The notes under the pieces are model-generated. The model saw nothing but the letters and a program-made list of their open reading frames with translations, searched no databases and had not been told where the DNA came from. Shown here in pieces: positions 7,989-15,870 of a stretch of DNA of 64,000 nt. The position numbers were made by a program, and so were the translations under genes. The first letter of the stretch is position 1, and every line of letters begins with the position of its first letter. The stretch is from Pseudomonadales bacterium (lineage in GTDB: Bacteria > Pseudomonadota > Gammaproteobacteria > Pseudomonadales > Azotimanducaceae), in NCBI GenBank assembly GCA_012103505.1, contig WLWP01000004.1:1-64000 (forward strand). Reading direction: 5' to 3'.

Positions 7989-9581
7989 ATGGCTATAAGT
8001 TTATTATCTTCAGTAGAAATAACCGGAACATGTACTGTCACTAGTATAAGTAATGATAACAGTACATATACTGGTATATTAGTTTGGGATGGTGCTTCAA
8101 TGAAGTATAGAACTAAAGCACAACTTTTATCTGATATTGGTGCAGGAAGCGGAACAGGTACTGTAACCTCAGTTACTGTTACAGGTTCTAATGGTTTATC
8201 TGGTACAGGAACAATAACAACAAGTGGTACAATAACTTTATCAAATAGTGATAGAGGATCAGCTCAAAACATATTTAAAAATATTGCAGCAGCTGGCCAA
8301 TCTAATATTGTTGCAGACAATAATAATGATACACTTACATTTAAGGCAGGTGCTAATATTACAATAAAAACAGATGCTTCTACAGATACTATTGAGATTA
8401 CTTCTAAAGATACAACAACAAATTATTATTTAAGCTCTGCATCTTTTAATACAGGTAATGGTGTACTAACACTTAATAGATCTGGTCTTAGTGCAGTAAC
8501 AGTTGATCTTGACGGAAGATATGTTACAAGTTCAGGTATTACTTCTATAGCTACTACAAACGGTATTACAGGTGGTACAATAACCTCAACAGGTACAATT
8601 GAAGTAGATAGCACAGTAGTAAGAACATCAGGTGCACAAAGTATTGGAGATGTAAAAACATTTACAAGTAGATCTGATTTTTCTAATGGAGATGGATTAA
8701 GAACTAATCAAGTAAGAACATATGGTGGACAACAACTTGTACTTAATGCAGGTGAGTCATCATCATATTTTACAGGACAAACAAATGAGTTAGTTTATTT
8801 AAATGCTGAAGGGGGAATACAGATTAACTCTTCTCCTGATAACTGGAATAGTGGATGGGCAGGTAGAAAAACAACAACAATAAATGACTCAAGTGGTAAT
8901 TCTACTTTTGCTAATGATATAACAGTATCAGGTGGGGATATTACTCTTGGAGGAACTGGTAGAATACAAGGTGTAGATACAGTTTCATCTGGCACAGATG
9001 CAACAAGTAAAACATATGTAGATAATGCTATAAGCAGTTATAGACCTTCAGATCCTGGAGCTCCTTCTAATGTTTCAGCTTCTGTAGTTGGTCAAACAAT
9101 AGAAGTTGTTTTTGGTAAATCATCAACTACAACTATAGATTATTATCAAGTTTGGTCATCAGATGATGGTGCAGACTTTGGTATTATAGGTCAAGTACCA
9201 CAAGATGATTTTTCTAGTTCAATGACTATTGTAGATACCACATTTAATACAAGTGGTACAATGTCATATAGAGTATATGCTGTCAAAGAAGGTATATATT
9301 CAAGTCCTACACTAGTAAGTCAAGCTTATACATCTGGTGCATTATCTGTTATTAATATGTCAGTAATACAGTTACCATCTGCATATTATGTTCAGTATGA
9401 TTTACCTTTATCAAGATTTATAGATCATATAGAAATATATATGGATTCACAACCTACACAAGCTGCATTATCAAGATCTAATGCATTATTAGTTTACAGT
9501 GGTATGAATTCATCTTACATGCATAGTGTAGGAACAAGTAGAAATTTTCACCAGTTTTGGGTAGAAGTAATAACAACATAA
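7989..9581 (+). CDS. Tail fibre with Fn3-like C-terminal domain (530 aa)
   Basis: The N-terminal part has fibre repeats (GTGTVTSVTVTGSNGLSG) followed by a 'DRGSAQNIFKNI...NNNDTLTFKAG' module and an 'SFNTGNGVLTLNRSGL...VDLDGRYV' module. Both are also present in the 1162-aa fibre. Residues about 300-345 resemble a chaperone-free fibre shaft (GGDITLGGTGRIQGVD). From residue about 357 a beta-sandwich follows with Fn3-type strands (PGAPSNVSASVVGQTIEVVF, YYQVWSSDDG, YRVYAVKEG), then a final domain. The adjacent 60-aa gene starts 1 base after the stop. I infer an adhesin of the tail tip. The Fn3 call is by pattern. Confidence 0.75.
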   Translation: MAISLLSSVEITGTCTVTSISNDNSTYTGILVWDGASMKYRTKAQLLSDIGAGSGTGTVTSVTVTGSNGLSGTGTITTSGTITLSNSDRGSAQNIFKNIAAAGQSNIVADNNNDTLTFKAGANITIKTDASTDTIEITSKDTTTNYYLSSASFNTGNGVLTLNRSGLSAVTVDLDGRYVTSSGITSIATTNGITGGTITSTGTIEVDSTVVRTSGAQSIGDVKTFTSRSDFSNGDGLRTNQVRTYGGQQLVLNAGESSSYFTGQTNELVYLNAEGGIQINSSPDNWNSGWAGRKTTTINDSSGNSTFANDITVSGGDITLGGTGRIQGVDTVSSGTDATSKTYVDNAISSYRPSDPGAPSNVSASVVGQTIEVVFGKSSTTTIDYYQVWSSDDGADFGIIGQVPQDDFSSSMTIVDTTFNTSGTMSYRVYAVKEGIYSSPTLVSQAYTSGALSVINMSVIQLPSAYYVQYDLPLSRFIDHIEIYMDSQPTQAALSRSNALLVYSGMNSSYMHSVGTSRNFHQFWVEVITT

Positions 9582-9582
9582 G

Positions 9583-9765
9583 ATGTCAGAAAGAGGAACT
9601 GAAACAACAGATGATAGACAGTATTGGTTAGATTGTCTAGCTGAATTTGAAGAAGCATTAGCTGAAGAGTTAAATATGGTAAATATAGCTCCTGCAGGTT
9701 CTAATGATAGTATGATTAAAATGTTACAATTTGAAATACAAGAATGTTTAAAGCAGTTAACGTAA
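9583..9765 (+). CDS. Small acidic protein overlapping the next gene (60 aa)
   Basis: This 60-residue acidic, helical protein (DCLAEFEEALAEELNMVN) starts directly after the TAA of the 530-aa fibre (TAAG-ATG). Its last 22 bases overlap the start of the 581-aa gene in another frame, which suggests translational coupling. It has no cysteines and no membrane segment. Small acidic helical proteins between fibre genes can be assembly chaperones; that role is only a guess. The tight packing and long helical periodicity support a real gene. Confidence 0.6.
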   Translation: MSERGTETTDDRQYWLDCLAEFEEALAEELNMVNIAPAGSNDSMIKMLQFEIQECLKQLT

Positions 9766-11489
9766 GTAAAAGTGATATAAAGTCCATTATAGGATGTGCC
9801 TCTAATAATTATAGTGGGCAAGTTGCTATTGTACCTGTAACTAAAAGAGGTATGAGTAATGTTACTGTGTCTTCAGGTAGTGGTGAATATGATGGTGGTG
9901 ATAGATGTATTGGTTATACAACTGCTTTTGAAATAGATGGAGATTTACTTTTTACAGTAGGTTGGGGTGATGGGTTTGCAGTACGCAGACTTAATGATGA
10001 TGGTACTATGACTAAGTTATTTCATGATAACAACTTTTTATGGAGAGATAGTAGTAGTACATATAATCATTTACAATCTCTTTGTATTGATAAAGAAAAT
10101 AAGATAGGTGTAGTTATGACATATAATGTTAATGGCTATACTACATTTGACTACAGCGGTCTTATGAATGGAGGAACAACCTTTGTTAAAGATCCAAGAC
10201 CAACACACAGTAACCCTCAAATATATATTGGGTCTCAAGATACTGGTGGTGGTTATGTAGAAAGCACAGGTCTATATTATGTAGGGGGTCTGTGTGCAGC
10301 AGGAGAATGGGCTTATGCATCTGATTATGATGCAAGACATTATAAAAGATGCATGCGTAGAAATATGAAAACCGGTGTTGAAGAAAGGTTATATATGGAT
10401 GCAACTGCAGGAAATATAATGCTTGATGGTTCTGCACCTGTGGATAGAAATGGATACAGAGGTTGGATTATGTATGATTCAATTAATGACAGAATATTAT
10501 ATGCTTATTATCATAATGCAAATTTTTCTTTGATATTAGATGCATCAACAGCTAATCCTAAATCAGTTTATGTTGATATGGCGGATGCAGGACAAGGAGA
10601 TGATGGGTACGAACAAGGATGGTTTATACCTGATCCAATAAATAAACCAAATATATTTTGGGTTGGAGCATCTGGTAGACATAGTCTAGTTGATGTAACA
10701 CCTTGTTTTACTGGAGCAAAAGTAACAGTTTTACAGATTACATATGAAGGTAGCACTAATCCTGGTAATAATTATGGTATTTTAATGAGAGCAGGTGTAA
10801 AGTATCAAGATATTCAAGGTGGGCAACCAACTGATAGAATGCCGGGTTACCCTAATTTTATACCTACTTCAGCAGATAGAGGTGGAGCTATGATACCAGG
10901 GTTCTTAGATCCAGATAATAACAGATATGTTGCTTTACGTAGACATGATACAGTTGTTGAAGACACTACATCAGAAGGAAGGGGTAGATCTTACAGAGCT
11001 GATTATGGATGTAACATCACTAGAATGTATTCTGCAAATGGTGCAGAATGGTGGGTTCAGATGGGTTATGGATATGATGGGCATGGCTTTAGAATTTGGG
11101 ATGCAAAGTATGCTAATCAATTTATACCTAATTGGGAAATAGTATATGGTCCTTATATATTAGATAATTCTGCGTCTATTGATTTTGTTTTTTGGAATAG
11201 AGTAGATTATTTTATTCCTAATGGATGTACACTTAGTTATTATGTATCTAATGATGATGGAGCTACATGGGAAGTATACTCAGGAACAGAAACGGGAGAA
11301 CATACTTTTGCAAAAGCAGGTAATAAACTTTTATTAAAAATATCTGCATCAGGTGATGTATCAAAGAATGCATATAAAATGAGTGATACAGAAGATTTTA
11401 TGATGTGTGGAACTAAGTATGCAGCAGAAATGGATCCTGCTATTAAACAAAAAATGACTAAGTTTAAATTAAGAGGAAAAAAGAAATAA
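9744..11489 (+). CDS. Probable beta-propeller-like tail/adhesin protein (581 aa)
   Basis: The first residues (MFKAVNVSKSDIKSIIG) overlap the preceding small gene by 22 bases. The rest is rich in Trp, Tyr, Gly and Asp with repeated strand blocks such as 'GDLLFTVGWGDGFAVRRLNDDG', 'AAGEWAYASDYD', 'GWIMYDSINDRILYAYYHN' and 'FWVGASGRHSLVDV'. This looks like a multi-bladed propeller or a similar receptor-binding or glycan-binding fold. A C-terminal beta domain (SYYVSNDDGATWEVYSGTE) and a basic tail (KMTKFKLRGKKK) follow. No glycosidase catalytic signature could be fixed. The stop and the next ATG are one base apart. The role is inferred from its place among fibre genes. Confidence 0.6.
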   Translation: MFKAVNVSKSDIKSIIGCASNNYSGQVAIVPVTKRGMSNVTVSSGSGEYDGGDRCIGYTTAFEIDGDLLFTVGWGDGFAVRRLNDDGTMTKLFHDNNFLWRDSSSTYNHLQSLCIDKENKIGVVMTYNVNGYTTFDYSGLMNGGTTFVKDPRPTHSNPQIYIGSQDTGGGYVESTGLYYVGGLCAAGEWAYASDYDARHYKRCMRRNMKTGVEERLYMDATAGNIMLDGSAPVDRNGYRGWIMYDSINDRILYAYYHNANFSLILDASTANPKSVYVDMADAGQGDDGYEQGWFIPDPINKPNIFWVGASGRHSLVDVTPCFTGAKVTVLQITYEGSTNPGNNYGILMRAGVKYQDIQGGQPTDRMPGYPNFIPTSADRGGAMIPGFLDPDNNRYVALRRHDTVVEDTTSEGRGRSYRADYGCNITRMYSANGAEWWVQMGYGYDGHGFRIWDAKYANQFIPNWEIVYGPYILDNSASIDFVFWNRVDYFIPNGCTLSYYVSNDDGATWEVYSGTETGEHTFAKAGNKLLLKISASGDVSKNAYKMSDTEDFMMCGTKYAAEMDPAIKQKMTKFKLRGKKK

Positions 11490-11490
11490 T

Positions 11491-14400
11491 ATGGCAACAA
11501 TAACTGGCTCACAAAGATTATTATCTTTAGAAGGTAACACTGTAGATACTACTGTTTCTTTAGGGACAGGTGGTAGGTTGTTTGATCATTCAGGGTCTGC
11601 TGGTATTAAAGGTCAGATTCTTAGTACAACAGGTACAACTGTAGAATGGGTTGATGATAAAACAGGTACAAATAATTATGTATCAGGTATTAGCTTTAAT
11701 ACAACAAGTGGAGTTTTAACATTGACACGTTCAGGTTTAGGAAACCTTACAGTAGATTTAGATGGTAGATATTTAACATCTGCATCAAACTTTTATCTTA
11801 ATGGTATAACTAAATCAGGTAATACACTTACGTTTAGTGTAAGTGGTACTACAAATCAAACATATGCTTTTGGATCTAATGCATTTAATAGTTCTACTAT
11901 TTATGCTGAGCCAGGTATATTTAGTGGTGGTGGTACACCAACTTTAGCTTCCGGGGTAACTGGAGCAGAAGTAAGGTCATTAATTGGAGCTGGAACAGGT
12001 TCAGGATCCATGAGCTCTTGGACAATAAAAGAAGGTAATGGCACTGAGTCAACTTCTGTTACTAATGGAGAGACTTTTACTATTGCTCAGGGTACAGGTA
12101 TACAATCTGAGATGACATCAACAACTAGTGGTGGAACTATAACTATTACTAATACATCACCAGATACTGGTAGACCTGCAATTTTATCTGATGGTGTAAG
12201 TCCAACTTTAAACACAGGAATAACTGGAGCAGAGGTTAGATCTCTTATAGGAGCAGGAACTGGAAGTGGTACTTCTAACTTGGTTATTGGTACTACATCA
12301 ACAACTGCAATGGCAGGTAATACAACAACCATTACTTCTGCACAAGCAACTGCTATTGTAAATAACACTAAGAAAGTAACAGATAGTGGAATACCAGCAG
12401 TTTTATCTAATGGAACAACTCCTTCACTAAACACCGGAATATCAGCTGTAGAAATGAGAAGTCTTATTGGAGCAGGTACAGGTAATGGATCATCTAATTT
12501 AGTAATTGGAACTACTTCTACTACAGCTATGGCTGGTAATACAACAACTATTACAAGTGGTCAAGCATCAGATATTAGTAAAAATAGTCTTAAGGTTAGT
12601 GATACTGGTGTACCAGCAATACTTTCAAATGGAACTACTCCATCTCTTAATTCAGGAATTAGTGCTGCAGAAGTTAGAACATTAATTGGTGCAGGTACTA
12701 GCTCAAGTTCAGGTGTAACAAGTGTTGCAACTGGTAATACTAATACCTTAACTAAGAGTGGTACAACATCAGTTACATTAACACCTAAAACAGCAACAGT
12801 ATCTTCTAGCTCATTAAGTTTAGCAACAGGAGCACAAATACAAACAGCTATTAATACAGCTGTAACAGGAGTATTAAAATATAAAGGAACATGGAATGCA
12901 GCTACTAACTCCCCATTACTACAGAGTGCAAAAGGTATTGTAGGTGAATATTATATTGTATCTACAGCAGGTAATACAAATTTAGATGGTATTACTGACT
13001 GGGCAGTAGGTGACTGGGCAGTATTTTCTGATCAAGCTACAGATGCTTGGCAAAAAATAGATAATACACAAGTTGGTAATGTGACAGGTAGCGGTCAATC
13101 TGGAAGAGTTGCTTATTGGAATGGAAACACTAATATAACAAGTGACGCAGGATTAACTTTTAATGGTGGTACAAATCTTTTAGCAGTTGGTGGTGCAGTA
13201 ACTTGGAGTGGTGGTGGATCAACAGAATCTAATTCTGCATATGATAATACTATAACTGGTTTTACGGATAGCGGATCTTCTACTAAAACATTAACTCTTA
13301 CACAAAGAGATGGTGGAACACTAACTACATCATTTAGTATTCCACAAGGTACTATGTCTTCTTGGACTATTAAAGAAGGAAATGGGACAGAAAGTACAGC
13401 TGTTACAAATGGTGAAACATTAACAATAGCACAAGGTAGTGGTATACAATCAGAAATGACTTCTACATCTAGTGGAGGTACTATTACTATTACCAATACA
13501 GATAGAGGTTCTTCTCAGGATATATTTAAAAACGTAACCAATGGTGCAAGAACTATTATAGCTAAAGGCAACAACGATACCTTAACTATTTTAGGTTGTA
13601 AAGGAACAAATGTAGATATTGATGAAGAAGCACAGACAATTAGTATTTGTGCTGATCAGCAAACATTATCTGTAGTAGGACAAACACTTACTATTACTGA
13701 TGGTAATTCTGTAACAATGCCAACCAATACCGGACCTCAAGGTCCCAAGGGTGATCAGGGTATACAGGGTATACAAGGAACTACAGGTTCCGCTGGAGCA
13801 AAGGGAGATCAAGGAATTCAAGGTATTCAAGGTCTTACCGGGGCTGCTGGAGCTGCAGGTGCCAAAGGTGATACTGGAAGCCAAGGTGCAAAGGGTAACA
13901 CTGGAGCAGCAGGAACAAATGGAACTAATGGTGCAAAAGGAGACACTGGAGCTACAGGAGCACAGGGTATTCAAGGTAATCCTGGATCAGCCGGAGCAGC
14001 TGGGGCTAAGGGTGATAAAGGAGACACAGGTGCAGCTGGTGCAGCCGGAGCACAAGGTACTCAAGGTATTCAGGGTGTAAAGGGTGATACCGGTTCACAA
14101 GGTCCAGCAGGACCTAATGGTGGAACATACCATTACACTAATTCAGGTGATAATGCAAGTAAATATAGATTCTGGGGTACTTCATCTACTTATGGTATAG
14201 GAATGCAATCCGGTCAATCTTATGGTTATTTAAATGACTATGCTACAGTATTCCAAATGAATAATGATGCAGACCGTGGATGGGTTTGGAAATATGAAGG
14301 TCAGGCAAATACTGATGGTGCAATGTCACTAACAACTTCTGGTAAATTAAAAGTTAAAGGAGTTGTTGACGCTGGTTCTGTGGCTATAGATGGTAATGAA

Positions 14401-14979
14401 GTAATTAATATTAAAGGTGATTGGGTAGGTAATCCTACAGGTTTAACTGGACCAAAAGGTGATACAGGAGCAACAGGCTCACAAGGTATACAGGGTGCTA
14501 CTGGTTCTCAAGGACCCGCTGGGGCAAAAGGAAATACAGGATCACAGGGACCTGCTGGAAGCAATGGATCTGATGGATCTGATGGAGCACCGGGTGCAAC
14601 AGGTTCCACTGGACCACAAGGTGCAACTGGATTAACTGGGGCTACAGGAAGCCAAGGACCACAGGGACCACAAGGTGATAAAGGACCTACAGGTAGTCAA
14701 GGACCAACTGGATCAAGAGGACCTCAAGGTTTAACTGGTCCAACAGGAAGTCAGGGGCCTCAAGGAATACAAGGTCCTGCCGGTTCAAAAGGTAGTACAG
14801 GTAGTACAGGTGCTACTGGTGCTACAGGTCCTACAGGTGCTACTGGACCAAACTTTCCTGTAAGTATTAATGGTGCAGCTGATACAACAATAAAAAGAAT
14901 AGACACTGATGCTAAAAGTGGATGTGCTACATTTACAATGGCTAATGGCACTCAGTTTAGTGTTCAATTGTGTGGATAA
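11491..14979 (+). CDS. Tail fibre with two collagen-like rods (1162 aa)
   Basis: Residues 1-745 are beta-repeat fibre sequence. They hold four 'EVRSLIGAGT' units, two near-identical copies of a 49-residue module (starting at residues 174 and 622), and modules shared with the 530-aa and 800-aa fibres. Residues 748-878 are an uninterrupted Gly-X-Y collagen-like segment. Residues about 880-980 are a globular insert (SKYRFWGTSSTYGIGMQSG, ADRGWVWKYEG). Residues about 984-1121 form a second Gly-X-Y segment. A short C-terminal domain (PVSINGAADTTIKRIDTDAK) ends the protein. Phage collagen-like segments form trimeric rods without hydroxyproline and are common in tail fibres. The gene overlaps no neighbour and precedes a Lys-rich small gene by 10 bases. 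Confidence 0.85.
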   Translation: MATITGSQRLLSLEGNTVDTTVSLGTGGRLFDHSGSAGIKGQILSTTGTTVEWVDDKTGTNNYVSGISFNTTSGVLTLTRSGLGNLTVDLDGRYLTSASNFYLNGITKSGNTLTFSVSGTTNQTYAFGSNAFNSSTIYAEPGIFSGGGTPTLASGVTGAEVRSLIGAGTGSGSMSSWTIKEGNGTESTSVTNGETFTIAQGTGIQSEMTSTTSGGTITITNTSPDTGRPAILSDGVSPTLNTGITGAEVRSLIGAGTGSGTSNLVIGTTSTTAMAGNTTTITSAQATAIVNNTKKVTDSGIPAVLSNGTTPSLNTGISAVEMRSLIGAGTGNGSSNLVIGTTSTTAMAGNTTTITSGQASDISKNSLKVSDTGVPAILSNGTTPSLNSGISAAEVRTLIGAGTSSSSGVTSVATGNTNTLTKSGTTSVTLTPKTATVSSSSLSLATGAQIQTAINTAVTGVLKYKGTWNAATNSPLLQSAKGIVGEYYIVSTAGNTNLDGITDWAVGDWAVFSDQATDAWQKIDNTQVGNVTGSGQSGRVAYWNGNTNITSDAGLTFNGGTNLLAVGGAVTWSGGGSTESNSAYDNTITGFTDSGSSTKTLTLTQRDGGTLTTSFSIPQGTMSSWTIKEGNGTESTAVTNGETLTIAQGSGIQSEMTSTSSGGTITITNTDRGSSQDIFKNVTNGARTIIAKGNNDTLTILGCKGTNVDIDEEAQTISICADQQTLSVVGQTLTITDGNSVTMPTNTGPQGPKGDQGIQGIQGTTGSAGAKGDQGIQGIQGLTGAAGAAGAKGDTGSQGAKGNTGAAGTNGTNGAKGDTGATGAQGIQGNPGSAGAAGAKGDKGDTGAAGAAGAQGTQGIQGVKGDTGSQGPAGPNGGTYHYTNSGDNASKYRFWGTSSTYGIGMQSGQSYGYLNDYATVFQMNNDADRGWVWKYEGQANTDGAMSLTTSGKLKVKGVVDAGSVAIDGNEVINIKGDWVGNPTGLTGPKGDTGATGSQGIQGATGSQGPAGAKGNTGSQGPAGSNGSDGSDGAPGATGSTGPQGATGLTGATGSQGPQGPQGDKGPTGSQGPTGSRGPQGLTGPTGSQGPQGIQGPAGSKGSTGSTGATGATGPTGATGPNFPVSINGAADTTIKRIDTDAKSGCATFTMANGTQFSVQLCG
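12010..12156 (+). repeat. Fibre module repeat, copy 1 (49 codons)
   Basis: This is the first copy of a 49-residue module beginning MSSWTIKEGNGTES. The second copy is at 13354-13500 in the same gene. By hand comparison the proteins differ at 4 of 49 residues and the DNA at about 34 of 147 positions, mostly synonymous, including AGC/TCT and TCA/AGT serine switches. Confidence 0.85.
13354..13500 (+). repeat. Fibre module repeat, copy 2 (49 codons)
   Basis: This is the second copy of the MSSWTIKEGNGTES module, in frame and equal in length to 12010-12156. It is followed by the 'DRGSSQDIFKN' module, which in the 530-aa fibre (near 8250) also follows a Thr/Ser-rich repeat. Confidence 0.85.
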
Positions 14980-14989
14980 TAACTAAATT

Positions 14990-15439
14990 ATGGCAAAGAA
15001 GAAAAAAACATCAACTAAAAAAGCAATTAAAAAACCTACTAAGAAAAGAGTAGTGAAAAAAAAGGTTGTAAAAGAAGTAGAGGTGCCTGTAGTAAAAGAG
15101 CACTTATCTCAAAGATTTTATTTTGATATTGAGTCTTTAGTTACAGATGGTAATTCTTTAATAAAGGAAATAGTGTTTACTTATACAGGTACATTAGTTA
15201 TACCAAAGTCATTAAAATCAATATATGAAAAGAATAGTGTAACTGTACACGGATCATATATTGTAAAAGATACTGATGAAGGTGTTGTTACTACAACTGA
15301 CTATAAACAACTATCAAAATCAGACGTTAAATTATTTTTACAAAAGTATTTACGTGATGACTATATTAATGGAATGCAGGATATAATTAAGAAAGATTTA
15401 TTACCTGAAACAAATTTAGTTGTTGATCTTCCTTGGTAG
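14990..15439 (+). CDS. Lys-rich N-terminus small protein (149 aa)
   Basis: The first 35 residues are strongly basic (MAKKKKTSTKKAIKKPTKKR). Residues 45-149 form a compact domain with alternating strands (RFYFDIESLVTDG, EIVFTYTGTLVIP, VTVHGSYIVKDTD) and a C-terminal helix (KSDVKLFLQKYLRDDYINGM). The basic arm could bind DNA or RNA, or the surface of the virion. It follows the collagen fibre by 10 bases and its stop overlaps a host-type promoter. The function is not recognised. Confidence 0.65.
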   Translation: MAKKKKTSTKKAIKKPTKKRVVKKKVVKEVEVPVVKEHLSQRFYFDIESLVTDGNSLIKEIVFTYTGTLVIPKSLKSIYEKNSVTVHGSYIVKDTDEGVVTTTDYKQLSKSDVKLFLQKYLRDDYINGMQDIIKKDLLPETNLVVDLPW

Positions 15440-15462
15440 TTTCTAAAATATCATTATCTTTG
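15433..15462 (+). promoter_or_regulatory. Host (Bacteroidota) sigma-A-type promoter
   Basis: TTG at 15433-15435, a 19-base spacer and TATCTTTG at 15455-15462 match the Bacteroidota promoter pattern (TTG, about 19-21 bases, TAnnTTTG). The ATG of the 80-aa gene lies 31 bases past the -7 box. This is the cleanest host-type promoter seen in the window and the -33 element overlaps the end of the upstream gene. Confidence 0.6.
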
Positions 15463-15493
15463 AAGAGTATACAAATTTTAAAAACCAATTATA

Positions 15494-15736
15494 ATGGCAA
15501 AATCAAAAAAGATTTCTAAAAAGGAATTAGAAGAAGTTAAAGATCTTCAAAATCAAATTAATACATTACTTATGAATATAGGTAATGCAGAGTTGGTAAA
15601 AAATCAGCTTATAACTACACATGCGGAAGCAACTGTAAATTGGAAAGCAGTAAGCAAATCTCTTGAAGATAAATATGGTTCAGTCAATATTAGCTTAGAA
15701 GACGGTACTATAAGTGAGATTGCAGAAGAAAAATAA
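15494..15736 (+). CDS. Small coiled-coil protein (80 aa)
   Basis: This encodes 80 residues with a basic start (MAKSKKISKKELEEVKDLQ) and heptad-like helical sequence (LQNQINTLLMNIGNAELVKNQLITTHAEATVNWKAV), followed by 'KYGSVNISLEDGTISEI'. The C-terminal 'YG.V.I.LEDG.I' ending is common in small phage proteins of unknown function that often lie near tail genes. It has its own host-type promoter and a hairpin downstream, so it is possibly transcribed separately, and earlier than its neighbours. Confidence 0.7.
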   Translation: MAKSKKISKKELEEVKDLQNQINTLLMNIGNAELVKNQLITTHAEATVNWKAVSKSLEDKYGSVNISLEDGTISEIAEEK

Positions 15737-15769
15737 ACTTTCATTCTTTTTTCATAAATATTTTTACAA

Positions 15770-15812
15770 AAAATTTTAAAACCATTCTTCTTGTTTGGTT
15801 TTAGAATTTTTT
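15770..15812 (+). terminator. A/T-rich hairpin, probable terminator
   Basis: A 15-bp stem with one mismatch (15770-15784 with 15796-15810) and an 11-base loop ends in a run of T. It lies 33 bases after the stop of the 80-aa gene and runs directly into the promoter-like motif at 15810. Confidence 0.6.
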
Positions 15813-15834
15813 GTATATTATATATGTATAGCAT
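15809..15834 (+). promoter_or_regulatory. Candidate late promoter, TTTGTATATTATATATGTAT type
   Basis: This element is near-identical to the one at 4081-4100, including the AGCAT that follows, and is 37 bases before the ATG at 15871 of the VWA adhesin. It abuts a hairpin on its left, the same terminator-then-promoter arrangement as at 4027-4100. Confidence 0.6.
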
Positions 15835-15870
15835 TTCTGAAAGACTTGCATCATAGAAAAAAAAATATTT

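Noticed and set aside
9744..11489. Diversity-generating retroelement target in the 581-aa or fibre genes
   Set aside because: No reverse transcriptase gene and no adenine-biased template/variable repeat pair were seen in the window.
12087..12434. Minus-strand open frames across fibre genes (for example 12087-12434, 13113-13496, 13666-13974, 34792-35100)
   Set aside because: These arise from repetitive, stop-poor antisense of Thr/Ser/Gly codons; their products are low-complexity, with no leaders, and lie wholly inside clear plus-strand genes.
13751..14080. Alternative-frame open reading frame over the first collagen-like segment
   Set aside because: It is a by-product of the repeated Gly-X-Y codons, in frame +3 relative to the fibre, with no leader or start context of its own.
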